Shown here piece after piece: positions 8,057 to 16,035 of a stretch of 64,000 nucleotides of DNA. Both the position numbers and the translations under genes were made by a program. The notes beneath the pieces are model-generated. The model saw only the letters and a program-made list of their open reading frames with translations. It ran no database searches and had not been told where the DNA came from. The first letter of the stretch is position 1, and the number at the start of each line of letters is the position of its first letter. Source of the stretch: Sulfitobacter sp. 20_GPM-1509m (GTDB lineage: Bacteria > Pseudomonadota > Alphaproteobacteria > Rhodobacterales > Rhodobacteraceae); assembly GCF_000620505.1 (NCBI RefSeq), contig NZ_JIBC01000005.1, positions 248,001 through 312,000 on the forward strand, read 5' to 3'.

Positions 8057-9427
8057 ATGGCTGACGTATCACTGAAAAAGCGGATCTGGGGCTGGTATTT
8101 CTTTGACTGGGCCAGCCAGCCGTACAACACGCTGCTGCTGACGTTTATCTTTGGTCCCTACTTTGCCCAGACCGCCGCAGCGCAGCTGATGGCCGGCGGC
8201 ATGGCCGAGACCGCAGCCAAGGCACAGGCGCAGGCGTTGTGGGGGTACGGGCTGACCGTTGCAGGCATAACAATCGCCATTCTGGCCCCCATTCTGGGCG
8301 GCATTGCCGACAGCACAGGGCGGCGGCTGCCGTGGATCTGGCTGTTTTCCGCGCTGTATTTCATCGGTGCCTATGGCTTGTGGTGGACCGCTCCCCAGGA
8401 TTTCTCCGCGCTTTGGGCGCTGTTCTTTTTCGGCATCGGTCTGATCGGGATGGAGTTCGCCACGATCTTTACCAACAGCTATCTGCCGTCGCTTGGAGAC
8501 AGGGACGATCTGGGCAAGATTTCGGGCACAGGTTGGGGGTTTGGCTATGCGGGTGGTGTTCTGGCGCTGCTGCTGATGCTGGCGTTGTTTCAGGCCGGAG
8601 AGTCCGGCCGCACGATGGCAGGCCTGGAGCCGCTGTTCGGACTGGACCCGGCGACCAAGGCCGATACCCGTTTTGTCGGCCCTTTCAGCGCGATCTGGTT
8701 CGCTGTGTTCATGATCCCCTTCTTTCTGTGGGTCAAAGAGACGCCGCCCAACGCACCGCGCCTGCGGTACAAGTTCGGCAATGGCCTGCGCGAGTTGAAG
8801 CAGACGCTGGTGAACCTGCCGGGCAATCCCAGCCTGCTGGCGTATCTGGGGTCGTCCATGTTCTACCGTGATGCGTTGAATGGGATGTACACATTCGGCG
8901 GCATCTACGCGCTGGGTGTGCTGAACTGGAGCATCACCGAAGTGGGCATTTTCGGCATCATCGCCGCCGCCAGTGGTGCACTGTTCTGCTGGCTGGGCGG
9001 CTATGCCGACAGCGCGCTGGGGCCAAAGCCGCTGATTATCCTGTGCTGTCTGATCCTGATGGGCACCGCCATCCTGATCGTGTCGCTGTCGCCCACGTCA
9101 GCCTTTGGCATCCAGCTTGCCGAAGGGTCCAACCTGCCCAACATCCTTTTCTATGTAGCGGGCATGTTGATCGGGGCCGCGGGCGGGGTTCTGCAAAGTG
9201 CCAGCCGCAACATGCTGACCCGTCAGGGAAATTCCGAACGGATGACCGAAGCCTTTGGCCTGTATGCGCTGTCGGGCAAGGCCACGACCTTTGTTGCGCC
9301 TGCGCTGATCGCTGTCGCGTCGCAGATAAGCGGAAGCCAGCGCTTTGGCGTCACGCCGTTGATCGGCCTCTTTGCAATCGGGCTGATCATGTTAATCTGG
9401 GTGAAACCGGATGGAGAGATTGAGTAA
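8057..9427 (+). CDS. UMF1/Atg22-type MFS transporter
   Basis: The 456-residue protein has about 12 membrane segments and the opening WGWYFFDWASQPYNTLLLTF, diagnostic of the UMF1 branch of the major facilitator superfamily related to yeast vacuolar effluxer Atg22. PILGGIADSTGRRLPW is the MFS loop 2-3 motif. The exported substrate in bacteria is unknown; amino-acid efflux is the yeast precedent. Its TAA overlaps the ATG of mepA by one base, so the two are probably co-translated with the following esterase-like gene. Confidence 0.85.
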   Translation: MADVSLKKRIWGWYFFDWASQPYNTLLLTFIFGPYFAQTAAAQLMAGGMAETAAKAQAQALWGYGLTVAGITIAILAPILGGIADSTGRRLPWIWLFSALYFIGAYGLWWTAPQDFSALWALFFFGIGLIGMEFATIFTNSYLPSLGDRDDLGKISGTGWGFGYAGGVLALLLMLALFQAGESGRTMAGLEPLFGLDPATKADTRFVGPFSAIWFAVFMIPFFLWVKETPPNAPRLRYKFGNGLRELKQTLVNLPGNPSLLAYLGSSMFYRDALNGMYTFGGIYALGVLNWSITEVGIFGIIAAASGALFCWLGGYADSALGPKPLIILCCLILMGTAILIVSLSPTSAFGIQLAEGSNLPNILFYVAGMLIGAAGGVLQSASRNMLTRQGNSERMTEAFGLYALSGKATTFVAPALIAVASQISGSQRFGVTPLIGLFAIGLIMLIWVKPDGEIE

Positions 9428-10344
9428 TGTATTTGCGTCGTATTTGTATCGCTGTCCTGATGGTCGTAACCGCTGCGTGCAGCGGCCAGTCCGACACCAA
9501 CATTGACGGCACACCGCTGCCGGACATCGACCCGGCGCTGTTGCGCGGATCGGCCAAGGCTGCCTTTGGCGCCGAGCGTGTCGGATCGCAACAATCGCCC
9601 GCCGCCTATGGCAGCTATGCCAAGGGCTGTGCCGCCGGATCGGTACAGCTGGCAGAAACCGGTCCCACGTGGCAAGCCATGCGCCTGTCGCGCAACCGGA
9701 ACTGGGGCAACCCCGAGCTGGTCGATTTCATCCAGAAACTCAGCCGCAAGGCCGCGCAGCAACCGGGCTGGAACGGGATCTACGTGGGCGACATGAGCCA
9801 GCCGCGCGGTGGTCCGATGCTGACCGGTCACGCCAGCCACCAGATCGGGCTGGACGCCGACATCTGGATGCTGCCCGCCGCCAACCTGAACCTCAGCGTG
9901 GCCGAGCGCGAGAACATCTCGTCGATCTCGACCCGCCGCGCCAACGGGGCCTATACCAACGGGTCATGGACCCGCGCCCATCACGAAATCATCAAGGCCG
10001 CCGCCCAAGACAGCCGCACCGCGCGGATCTTTGTCTTTCCCGGGGCCAAGGTGCAGATGTGCAAGGATGAAAAAGGCGACCGGTCGTGGCTGCGCAAGGT
10101 GCGTCCGTGGTACGGGCACCACTATCATTTCCATGTCCGGCTGGCCTGTCCCAAGGGCGCGCGCGGCTGTGTCGATCAGACACCGCCCCCCGCAGGTGAC
10201 GGCTGTGCCGATGCGCAGGAATGGGTGAACAACATTCTGAACCCGCCACCGCCAAACCCCAACGCACCCAAACCGAAACCGCGCCGCGAACTGACCGTTG
10301 CCGATCTGCCCCAGCAATGCTCCGGCGTTCTGTCCTCGCGCTGA
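9427..10344 (+). CDS. mepA: Penicillin-insensitive murein endopeptidase MepA
   Basis: This is a 305-residue exported zinc enzyme that cuts D-Ala-mDAP cross-links in peptidoglycan. The LAS metallopeptidase motifs are clear: SHQIGLDADIWM supplies the first His and Asp, and WYGHHYHFHVRL supplies the catalytic/metal His pair. Cysteines in KGCAAGS, QMCKD, LACPKGARGC and GDGC probably form disulfides. Residues 1-20 are an export signal; Cys20 sits in a weak lipobox (VTAACS), so it may be a lipoprotein. The tail is proline-rich. It starts inside the stop codon of the UMF1 gene and overlaps the next gene by 28 bases. Confidence 0.95.
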   Translation: MYLRRICIAVLMVVTAACSGQSDTNIDGTPLPDIDPALLRGSAKAAFGAERVGSQQSPAAYGSYAKGCAAGSVQLAETGPTWQAMRLSRNRNWGNPELVDFIQKLSRKAAQQPGWNGIYVGDMSQPRGGPMLTGHASHQIGLDADIWMLPAANLNLSVAERENISSISTRRANGAYTNGSWTRAHHEIIKAAAQDSRTARIFVFPGAKVQMCKDEKGDRSWLRKVRPWYGHHYHFHVRLACPKGARGCVDQTPPPAGDGCADAQEWVNNILNPPPPNPNAPKPKPRRELTVADLPQQCSGVLSSR

Positions 10345-11153
10345 TCTGCGCGGCAGCCTGTGCCCAAGCTGAACCGACACTGACGCTGGACGGGGTGACC
10401 GCCCTGCCACGTCTGTCGGACAGCTTTGGCGGGCTGTCGGCGATCGAGTTGTCCGATGGCGGTGCCGAAGCGCTGGTGCTGTCGGATCGGGGTGCCCTGT
10501 TTCATCTGGTGCTGGACCGCACCGGCAACACCGTGGAAGTGGTCAGCGCCACAGCCGACGACCGCACGGCCCAACTGGGCGATACCGAAGGCATGGCGGT
10601 GGACGCGCAAGGCAGGCTGTTTATCTCGCTCGAGGGACCTGCCGGGATATTTGCAGAACGTGCCGACGGCACTTTTGAGCGGCTGAAGGATCATGCTGAT
10701 TTTGCCGGGATGGTCACCAACCGCGCACTTGAAGCACTGGCGGTTTCGGCGGATGGCACGCTGGTGACCATGCCCGAGGCGACCGCGACCAGCGCCACGC
10801 CCTTTCCTGTTTACCAATACCAGGATGGCACCTGGACCAAAGGCCCCGAGATTCCGCGCGAGGGGTCTTTCCTGATCACGGGTGCCGATTTCGGGCCGGA
10901 CGGGCTGTTGTATGTGCTGGAACGCGCCGTGTCCTTTCGGGGCTTTGCCAGTCGCATCCGGCGGTTCGACCTGACCGCGCCCGACCTGTCCGAGATGACA
11001 TTGCTGACAACCGACGCGGGCACCTATGGCAACCTCGAGGGGCTGAGCGTCTGGCAGGATGACACCGGCACCACCCACCTGTCACTGGTGGCCGACGACA
11101 ACTTTAACATCTTTCAAAGCAGCCAGATCGTCGAATTCACCCTGACGGAATAG
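10317..11153 (+). CDS. Exported esterase-like-activity-of-phytase family protein
   Basis: The 278-residue protein has a signal peptide MLRRSVLALICAAACAQA. The rest shows beta-propeller-like repeats typical of the phytase-like esterase family: FGGLSAIELSDGG, DTEGMAVDAQGRLFISLEG, NRALEALAVSADGTL, and a final LEGLSVWQDDTG followed by LSLVADDNF. The start at 10317 lies within the mepA 3' end and yields a clean signal peptide, whereas the longer frame does not. It probably acts in the periplasm. The natural substrate is unknown, and neither phytase nor esterase activity should be assumed. Confidence 0.78.
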   Translation: MLRRSVLALICAAACAQAEPTLTLDGVTALPRLSDSFGGLSAIELSDGGAEALVLSDRGALFHLVLDRTGNTVEVVSATADDRTAQLGDTEGMAVDAQGRLFISLEGPAGIFAERADGTFERLKDHADFAGMVTNRALEALAVSADGTLVTMPEATATSATPFPVYQYQDGTWTKGPEIPREGSFLITGADFGPDGLLYVLERAVSFRGFASRIRRFDLTAPDLSEMTLLTTDAGTYGNLEGLSVWQDDTGTTHLSLVADDNFNIFQSSQIVEFTLTE

Positions 11154-11244
11154 CTTGCGCGATGGCCTGCTTGGGCTTATGGACCGCCCGTCTGCCATGA
11201 TGGCGGGCCAAGTCGCCGCACCCTTGTCAAAACGGAACATATCA

Positions 11245-11856
11245 ATGCAACGCGCACATATCCCCGGCATCATTGCCATGGCTGCCATCGTCGTGGCCTC
11301 GAATATCCTTGTCCAGTTCCTGTTCGGCCAATGGCTGACTTGGGGGGCCTTTACCTATCCGCTGGCCTTTCTGGTCACCGACATCATGAACCGCGTCTAT
11401 GGCGCAGCTGCCGCACGCAAGGTTGTGCTGGCCGGTTTTGTCGCGGGCGTGATTTGCAGCCTGATCGGCACGCAGATCATGGGCGAGTTCGGACCGCTGG
11501 TCACCGTGCGCATTGCCATCGCATCGGGCGTGGCCTTTTTGACGGCGCAGCTGATCGACGTTGCAATATTTTCGGCACTGCGCAGCGGCGCGTGGTGGCG
11601 TGCGCCGCTGGCCTCGACGCTGGTCAGCAGCAGCGTTGACACGATCCTGTTCTTTTCCATCGCCTTTGCATCATCGCTGGCGTTCATCCATCCGGCCACC
11701 GACGTCAGCTGGGCGGCTGAAATGCTGCCGCTTCTGGGTGTGGGCCCCGTGGCCCCGCTGTGGGTGTCCCTGGCGATTGCGGATTGGTCGGTAAAATTAT
11801 TGCTTGCTTTGGTGGCACTTATCCCGTTTCGGGCCATTACACGTCGCTTTGGATGA
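11245..11856 (+). CDS. Queuosine precursor transporter (VUT/YhhQ family)
   Basis: This is a 203-residue inner-membrane protein with about six hydrophobic segments. It carries the family stretches ASNILVQFLFG, FTYPLAFLVTDIMNRVYG and SSVDTILFFSIAF, which match the YhhQ/VUT family that imports preQ0/preQ1 for tRNA queuosine. MQRAHIPG at 11245 is the natural start, leaving 91 bases after the preceding gene. I saw no convincing preQ1 riboswitch in that gap. Six-helix topology is an estimate. Confidence 0.82.
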   Translation: MQRAHIPGIIAMAAIVVASNILVQFLFGQWLTWGAFTYPLAFLVTDIMNRVYGAAAARKVVLAGFVAGVICSLIGTQIMGEFGPLVTVRIAIASGVAFLTAQLIDVAIFSALRSGAWWRAPLASTLVSSSVDTILFFSIAFASSLAFIHPATDVSWAAEMLPLLGVGPVAPLWVSLAIADWSVKLLLALVALIPFRAITRRFG

Positions 11857-11866
11857 AAAAAGTGTT

Positions 11867-11895
11867 TTGACAAATCGCGCTTACGTGCCAACCTT
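11867..11895 (+). promoter_or_regulatory. Sigma-70-like promoter for small transcript
   Basis: A perfect -35 TTGACA (11867-11872), a 17-base spacer, then AACCTT (11890-11895) as a weak -10. A consensus -35 so close to a strong ribosome site and with a terminator 170 bases on suggests an independent transcription unit. The -10 match is poor, so the exact start is uncertain. Confidence 0.5.
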
Positions 11896-11929
11896 AAAGT
11901 ATCTGAAACAATTGAAAGGAGGTGCTCTA

Positions 11930-11986
11930 GTGTCCAGAAAGGTATTGGAGAGAGGTGTCGGAACAGCTTGGAGGAATGCCCGGTAA
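11930..11986 (+). CDS. Putative 18-residue peptide MSRKVLERGVGTAWRNAR
   Basis: GTG start with a near-perfect ribosome site: GGAGG at 11918-11922, 7 bases upstream. The stop is TAA at 11984-11986. The peptide is basic (five Arg, one Lys) with no membrane segment. Nothing is known to me about its function. It is reported because the initiation region is stronger than that of most genes in the window. Confidence 0.45.
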   Translation: MSRKVLERGVGTAWRNAR

Positions 11987-12032
11987 GGCAGCCCTTGGCG
12001 ACGTGATCCACCAAGTGGACCATATGGTCTAA
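11976..12032 (+). CDS. Putative second 18-residue peptide MPGKAALGDVIHQVDHMV
   Basis: The ATG at 11976 overlaps the 3' end of the first micro-frame by 11 bases in another frame and ends TAA at 12030-12032. GGAGG at 11970-11974 is only one base from the ATG, which is too close for normal initiation; re-initiation after the first peptide is possible. The 3' half is covered by hairpins, so RNA structure rather than coding may explain the conserved look. Confidence 0.22.
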   Translation: MPGKAALGDVIHQVDHMV

Positions 12033-12060
12033 CCGACCCCGCCTCCTGAAACTTTCGAGA

Positions 12061-12092
12061 GGGCCGCAGGCAAACGCCACGCGGCCCTTTTT
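12061..12092 (+). terminator. Rho-independent terminator of the small transcript
   Basis: GGGCCGC (12061-12067) pairs with GCGGCCC (12081-12087), followed at once by TTTTT (12088-12092). The inner GGC/GCC can extend the stem. Confidence 0.85.
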
Positions 12093-12102
12093 CGTACGTG
12101 GA

Positions 12103-12489
12103 TCAAGCAGCGACCGCTTCGGCGTCTAGGTACCGCCATGCGCTGATTTCCTCGTCAAAGGTTTCCGCATCGACCGGTATCACGCTGCCCATTGCCTCGA
12201 TCAGTTCGGCGGCATGGTCCGACGCGCCGACAACCACATATTTGTTCAGGTTCGACACCGCCCGCAACCGTGATTTCAGCGTTTCCCAGCTGAACGAGGC
12301 GCCGGATTCAGCGCCGTCATAGCGGTCGAATATCAGCATCAGGTCCACCTTGCCCGGCTTGTCGAACACATCATTCATATAAGCGGCAAGCTCGGACATA
12401 TCCTCGGCGCTGACTTCGCCGGTGATGCGGAAGACATACAGATCGTCGCGGCTGGCGGCGACCTGGATCAGGGATGGCAGTTGCAGCAT
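12103..12489 (-). CDS. STAS/SEC14 (SpoIIAA-like) domain protein
   Basis: A 128-residue soluble protein resembling the SpoIIAA-like/STAS family: alternating strands and helices with the stretches YVFRITGEVSAEDMSELAAYM, given here as YVFRITGEVS then AEDMSELAAYM, plus KVDLMLIFDRYDGAE and KYVVVGASDHAAELIEAMG. No membrane segment is present. Members often bind hydrophobic ligands or partner proteins, but no role is established for this one. AGGAGA precedes the ATG at 12489. It is divergent from arfB and its 3' end faces the small-transcript terminator. Confidence 0.75.
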   Translation of the reverse strand: MLQLPSLIQVAASRDDLYVFRITGEVSAEDMSELAAYMNDVFDKPGKVDLMLIFDRYDGAESGASFSWETLKSRLRAVSNLNKYVVVGASDHAAELIEAMGSVIPVDAETFDEEISAWRYLDAEAVAA

Positions 12490-12560
12490 GGGGGTCTCCT
12501 GTGCGGGTTCGCAGACAAACGCCCCTTCCCGCCGGATCGTTCCGATGCGATACTGCGGAC

Positions 12561-12980
12561 ATGCTGCGCATCAATGACACCATCGCCATCGAAGACTGGG
12601 AACTGACCGAAACGTTCATGCGCTCGTCCGGTCCCGGTGGGCAGAACGTGAACAAGGTGTCGTCCGCGGTCGAACTGCGGTTCGAGGCCGCCCGGAGCCC
12701 CAATTTGCCCGATCCGGTCAAGTCCCGGCTCAGGCGGCTGGCAGGACGGCGCTGGACCAATGAGGGTGCGCTGGTCATCCAGTGCGAAGAAACCCGCAGC
12801 CAGGCCCGCAACCGCGAGATCGCCCGTGACCGGCTGGTCGATCTGATCAAGGCGGCGCTGGTCCGCCCCAAACGCCGCATCGCCACGCGCCCCACGCTGG
12901 GGTCGAAAAAGCGGCGGCTGAAAGAAAAGAAAGTGCGCGGCGAGGTCAAGGCGCTGCGCGGCAAGGTCGACCCAGATTAA
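12561..12980 (+). CDS. arfB: Alternative ribosome-rescue peptidyl-tRNA hydrolase ArfB
   Basis: The 139-residue protein has the release-factor catalytic loop SSGPGGQNVNKVSSAVELRF, where GGQ is the peptidyl-tRNA hydrolysing motif. Its strongly basic C-terminal tail (TLGSKKRRLKEKKVRGEVKA) inserts into the empty mRNA channel of stalled ribosomes. Length and layout match ArfB/YaeJ. MLRINDTIAIEDWEL gives the start at 12561. It frees ribosomes on non-stop messages independently of tmRNA. Confidence 0.95.
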   Translation: MLRINDTIAIEDWELTETFMRSSGPGGQNVNKVSSAVELRFEAARSPNLPDPVKSRLRRLAGRRWTNEGALVIQCEETRSQARNREIARDRLVDLIKAALVRPKRRIATRPTLGSKKRRLKEKKVRGEVKALRGKVDPD

Positions 12981-13041
12981 CCGCGCTGGCCATGGCTGGC
13001 GATCTGGGCGAAGGTGAGCGCGACCCAGACAGGACCGCTTT

Positions 13042-13932
13042 GTGAAACGTGCCACCGACAGAACCGGCTTTGCCATCGTACTCAGCCTTGTTGCACTGGC
13101 GCTGTTCGATGGCATGGGGCTGATCATCAAACTGCTGTCTGCCGACTATTCCGCCGCCGAGCTGAGCGCGTGGCGCAATATCTTTGGCCTGATCCCCGCG
13201 CTGATCGCCCTGTCTACCTCACGCAAATGGCGTGAAACCGGACGCCGGTTCAAGATACGCCAGTGGAAGCTGGCCCTGTCGCGCGGGGCGATTGTGACCT
13301 TTGCCCAATTGTTTTTCTACCTGTCGCTGGGACGGATGGAATTCGCCACAGCGTCCACCATCACCTATGCCAACGCACTGTTCATGACCGCGCTGGCGGT
13401 GCCCCTGCTGGGCGAGGTCGTCGGCTGGGTCCGCTGGGGGGCGGTGATGGTTGGCTTTGCCGGTGTGGTGCTGGTGATGCAGCCCGGCAGTGATACGTTC
13501 TCCACCGATGCGCTGTATCCTCTGGGGGCTGCGTTCATGTACGCGCTGGTCGCCGTGACCGCGCGGATGTTCGACGAGGACGTGCCCAGTCCGCTGGTCA
13601 GTTTCTATTCCAATTCGGCGGCGATGGTGGGATCGGTGATCCTGGCACTGGCCCTGGGCGGGTTCAGCCCCGTGGCCATGGCGGACATCCCATGGCTGAT
13701 GGCGATGGGCGCGTTCGGTGGCACGGCCGTGCTGATCATCGTGGTCAGCCAGCGCATGACGGAACAGGCGAACCTTGCCCCGTTTTCCTACTTTGGCATC
13801 CCGTTCGCATTCCTGCTGGGCTGGCTGTTCTTTGGCGAAACCCCGTGGGACGCCCTGTTCCCCGGCGCGTTCCTGATCGCGGCGGGCGGGTTGTTGATTG
13901 TCTGGCGGGAGCGGCGGAAAGAGGTGGCTTAG
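13042..13932 (+). CDS. EamA/DMT-superfamily membrane transporter
   Basis: A 296-residue protein with about ten membrane segments arranged as two EamA repeats. The second repeat ends in PFSYFGIPFAFLLGWLFFGE and PGAFLIAAGGLLIVWRERR; the first contains ATASTITYANALFMTALAVP. Such drug/metabolite transporters export amino acids, sugars or metabolites, and the substrate cannot be inferred. The start is GTG at 13042. The stop is convergent with pncB, overlapping by four bases. Confidence 0.82.
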   Translation: MKRATDRTGFAIVLSLVALALFDGMGLIIKLLSADYSAAELSAWRNIFGLIPALIALSTSRKWRETGRRFKIRQWKLALSRGAIVTFAQLFFYLSLGRMEFATASTITYANALFMTALAVPLLGEVVGWVRWGAVMVGFAGVVLVMQPGSDTFSTDALYPLGAAFMYALVAVTARMFDEDVPSPLVSFYSNSAAMVGSVILALALGGFSPVAMADIPWLMAMGAFGGTAVLIIVVSQRMTEQANLAPFSYFGIPFAFLLGWLFFGETPWDALFPGAFLIAAGGLLIVWRERRKEVA

Positions 13933-15221
13933 ACCTCCACCTTGATCCTGTCCTGTTCGCCCACGCCGAACACCCGCTTGTAGCGGTCAATCTCTGACTG
14001 CGGACCCATGGCCTTGTTGGGGTTGTCCGACAGTTTGACCGTCGGGCGTCCGTTGGCCGAGACAGCCTTGCACACCAGCGAAAACGGGGCCAGCGCGTCG
14101 TCCGGCACCAGTCCGCGAAAGTCGTTGGTCAGCAGCGTGCCCCAACCGAATGACGGCAGCACGCGCCCCTTGAACTGCTTGTGCAGCGCGATGATCTTGT
14201 CCACGTCCAGCCCGTCCGAGAAGATCACACGCTTTTGCGTGGGGTCCTCGCCACGGCTTTTCCACCAGTCAATGGCCACTTCGGCGGCGTCTGCCGGATC
14301 GCCGCTGTCGATGCGGATGCCGGTCCAACCTGCCAGCCAGTCGGGGGCGCTGTCGAGAAATCCCTTGGTGCCATAGGTGTCGGGCAGGATGATGCGCAGG
14401 TTGCCCTCGTGTTCGTCGTGCCAGTCGGACAGCACGTCATAGGGCGCGCGAAACAGCTCTTCGTCGGTGTCGGCCAAGGCCGCATATACCATCGGCAGTT
14501 CGTGGGCGTTGGTGCCGATGGCTTCCATCTCGCGGTGCATGGCGATCAGACAGTTCGACGTGCCGGTGAACTTGTCGCCCATGCCCTCTTGCATCGCCTG
14601 GACGCACCAGTCCTGCCAGAGAAACGAATGACGGCGGCGGGTGCCGAAATCGGCAATGCCCAGACCGTCGACCTCGCGCAGGGCTTCGATCTTTTCCCAG
14701 ACGCGGGTCATCCCGCGCGCATAGAGAATTTGCAGCTCGAACCGGTCCATCCGGTCCAGCACCGCCCGGCCGCGCAGTTCCATCAGGATCGCCAGAGCGG
14801 GAATTTCCCACAGCATGACCTCGTGCCATTTGCCCTCGAAGGTCAGCTCGTATTGGTCGCCCTTGCGTTCCAGATGATAGGGCGGCAGGCGCATGCCCTC
14901 GAACCATTCCATGAAATCGGGGCGGAACATCTGGCGTTTGCCGTAGAAAGTGTTGCCACGCAGCCAAGTGCTTTCGCCGCGCGACAGCGACAGCGACCGC
15001 ACGTGGTCCAGCTGTTCGCGCAGCTCGCCCTCGTCGATAAGGTCGGCCAGCGGCACCGATTTGGTGCGGTTGATCAGCGAAAAGGTGACTTCGGTGTCGG
15101 GCTTGTTGCGAAAGATGCTCTGACACATCAGCAGTTTGTAGAAATCCGTGTCGATAAGCGAGCGGATGATCGGGTCGATCTTCCACTTGTGGTTCCAGAC
15201 GCGGGTGGCGATGTCGACCAT
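13929..15221 (-). CDS. pncB: Nicotinate phosphoribosyltransferase
   Basis: The 430-residue cytosolic enzyme converts nicotinate and PRPP to nicotinate mononucleotide in the NAD salvage (Preiss-Handler) pathway. The N-terminal signature is SLIDTDFYKLLM, and active-site stretches visible include FGTRRRHSF, GTSNC and IRIDSGDP, followed by KRVIFSDGLDVDKI. The ATG at 15221 (MVDIATRVWNHK) is preferred to a GTG at 15230. It lies 69 bases downstream of pncA on the same strand, so the two enzymes very likely form one operon handling successive steps. Confidence 0.95.
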   Translation of the reverse strand: MVDIATRVWNHKWKIDPIIRSLIDTDFYKLLMCQSIFRNKPDTEVTFSLINRTKSVPLADLIDEGELREQLDHVRSLSLSRGESTWLRGNTFYGKRQMFRPDFMEWFEGMRLPPYHLERKGDQYELTFEGKWHEVMLWEIPALAILMELRGRAVLDRMDRFELQILYARGMTRVWEKIEALREVDGLGIADFGTRRRHSFLWQDWCVQAMQEGMGDKFTGTSNCLIAMHREMEAIGTNAHELPMVYAALADTDEELFRAPYDVLSDWHDEHEGNLRIILPDTYGTKGFLDSAPDWLAGWTGIRIDSGDPADAAEVAIDWWKSRGEDPTQKRVIFSDGLDVDKIIALHKQFKGRVLPSFGWGTLLTNDFRGLVPDDALAPFSLVCKAVSANGRPTVKLSDNPNKAMGPQSEIDRYKRVFGVGEQDRIKVEV

Positions 15222-15290
15222 CTCGGGCACTTTCTGTTTGTTACGCCTGTTTTGCCCCGTGCCTTGGGCGGTGGCAAGAGTGCTGGCACC

Positions 15291-15899
15291 TCAGGACGCC
15301 AGCGTCACGCCCGCCGCTCTCATCCCCTCGACCGCAGCCACCAGCGAGCCGTCCAAGTCGATGGCGCGGCACAGGTCCATTCGAACCGTCACGTCAAAGC
15401 CCAACCGGGCCGCATCCACCGCCGAGAAGTTCACGCAAAAGTCGGTGGCAAGGCCAACCATCGTCAGCGCTTTGATCCCACGGGTGCGCAGGTATCCTTC
15501 CAGCCCGGTTGGGGTCTGGTGGTCATTCTCGAAAAACGCAGAATAGCTGTCGATGGCAGGATTGTACCCTTTGCGGATAATCATATCGGCGCGGTCGGTG
15601 TTCAGGTCCGCGTGAAAGGCCGCCCCCTTGCAGCCCTGGATGCAATGATCCGGCCACAGGACCTGCGCACCATAGGGCATCTGGATCACGGCATAGGGAT
15701 CGTGGTCCTTATGGGTCGAGGCAAAGGACGAATGCCCCGCCGGATGCCAGTCCTGCGTCAACACAACCGCGTCGGCCTTGTCCATCAGCGCGTTGATGCC
15801 GGGCACGATCACATCGCCGTCGCCCACTGCCAGCGCGCCGCCGGGGCAAAAGTCGTTCTGGACGTCGATCACGATCAGGGCGGATTTGGTGGGCTGCAT
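15291..15899 (-). CDS. pncA: Nicotinamidase
   Basis: This 202-residue cysteine hydrolase of the isochorismatase fold deamidates nicotinamide to nicotinate. The catalytic triad is visible: Asp in VIDVQNDFCPGG, Lys in MIIRKGYNP, Cys in GLATDFCVNFSA. The metal-site residues are in TQDWHPAGHSSF, and WPDHCIQGCKGA follows. MQPTKSALIVIDVQ sets the start at 15899. Its product is the substrate of the downstream pncB product. Confidence 0.96.
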   Translation of the reverse strand: MQPTKSALIVIDVQNDFCPGGALAVGDGDVIVPGINALMDKADAVVLTQDWHPAGHSSFASTHKDHDPYAVIQMPYGAQVLWPDHCIQGCKGAAFHADLNTDRADMIIRKGYNPAIDSYSAFFENDHQTPTGLEGYLRTRGIKALTMVGLATDFCVNFSAVDAARLGFDVTVRMDLCRAIDLDGSLVAAVEGMRAAGVTLAS

Positions 15900-15981
15900 C
15901 GGTCTCTCGCTTGTCTGTGTTATATGGACCAAGGCGTAACGACCGATGGGGCAACGGTCAACAAATGGCCCCCGAACAGCG

Positions 15982-16012
15982 CCAAGGGGAAGGCGTGATG
16001 CCTCCCCCTTGG
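15982..16012. terminator. Long inverted repeat 3' of the DUF892 gene
   Basis: CCAAGGGGAAGGC (15982-15994) faces GCCTCCCCCTTGG (16000-16012) around a GTGAT loop, with one mismatch. It lies directly past the DUF892 stop on the minus strand and ahead of pncA. There is no T-run, so it may be a 3'-end stabiliser or weak terminator rather than a classical one. Confidence 0.5.
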
Positions 16013-16035
16013 GCCAGAGTCACGCTGACGATCGG

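Larger units (their letters stand above)
11902..12092 (+). ncRNA. Candidate small RNA / dual-function short transcript
   Basis: The approximately 190-base unit runs from the promoter-like element to a strong terminator and lies between a plus-strand transporter gene and a minus-strand STAS gene, so it is not the leader of a longer gene. It contains a very strong ribosome site (AAAGGAGGTG, 11915-11924), two overlapping 18-codon frames, a hairpin TCCAC-caa-GTGGA (12007-12019), and the palindrome GACCATATGGTC (12018-12029). A CCTCCT at 12042-12047 is exactly complementary to the AGGAGG at 11917-11922, so the RNA could mask its own ribosome site or act as an anti-Shine-Dalgarno sRNA. The 5' end is a guess from the promoter. 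I do not recognise a named family. Confidence 0.5.

Noticed and set aside
11154-11244. preQ1 riboswitch before the queuosine-precursor transporter
   Set aside because: A CCGCC/GGCGG hairpin is present, but I cannot find the preQ1 pseudoknot pattern or a conserved A-rich tail.
14181-15998. 605-residue plus-strand open frame
   Set aside because: It is antisense to pncB and pncA, both of which carry full catalytic motifs; the frame has the His/Gln/Arg-rich composition of GC-rich shadow frames and no domain.
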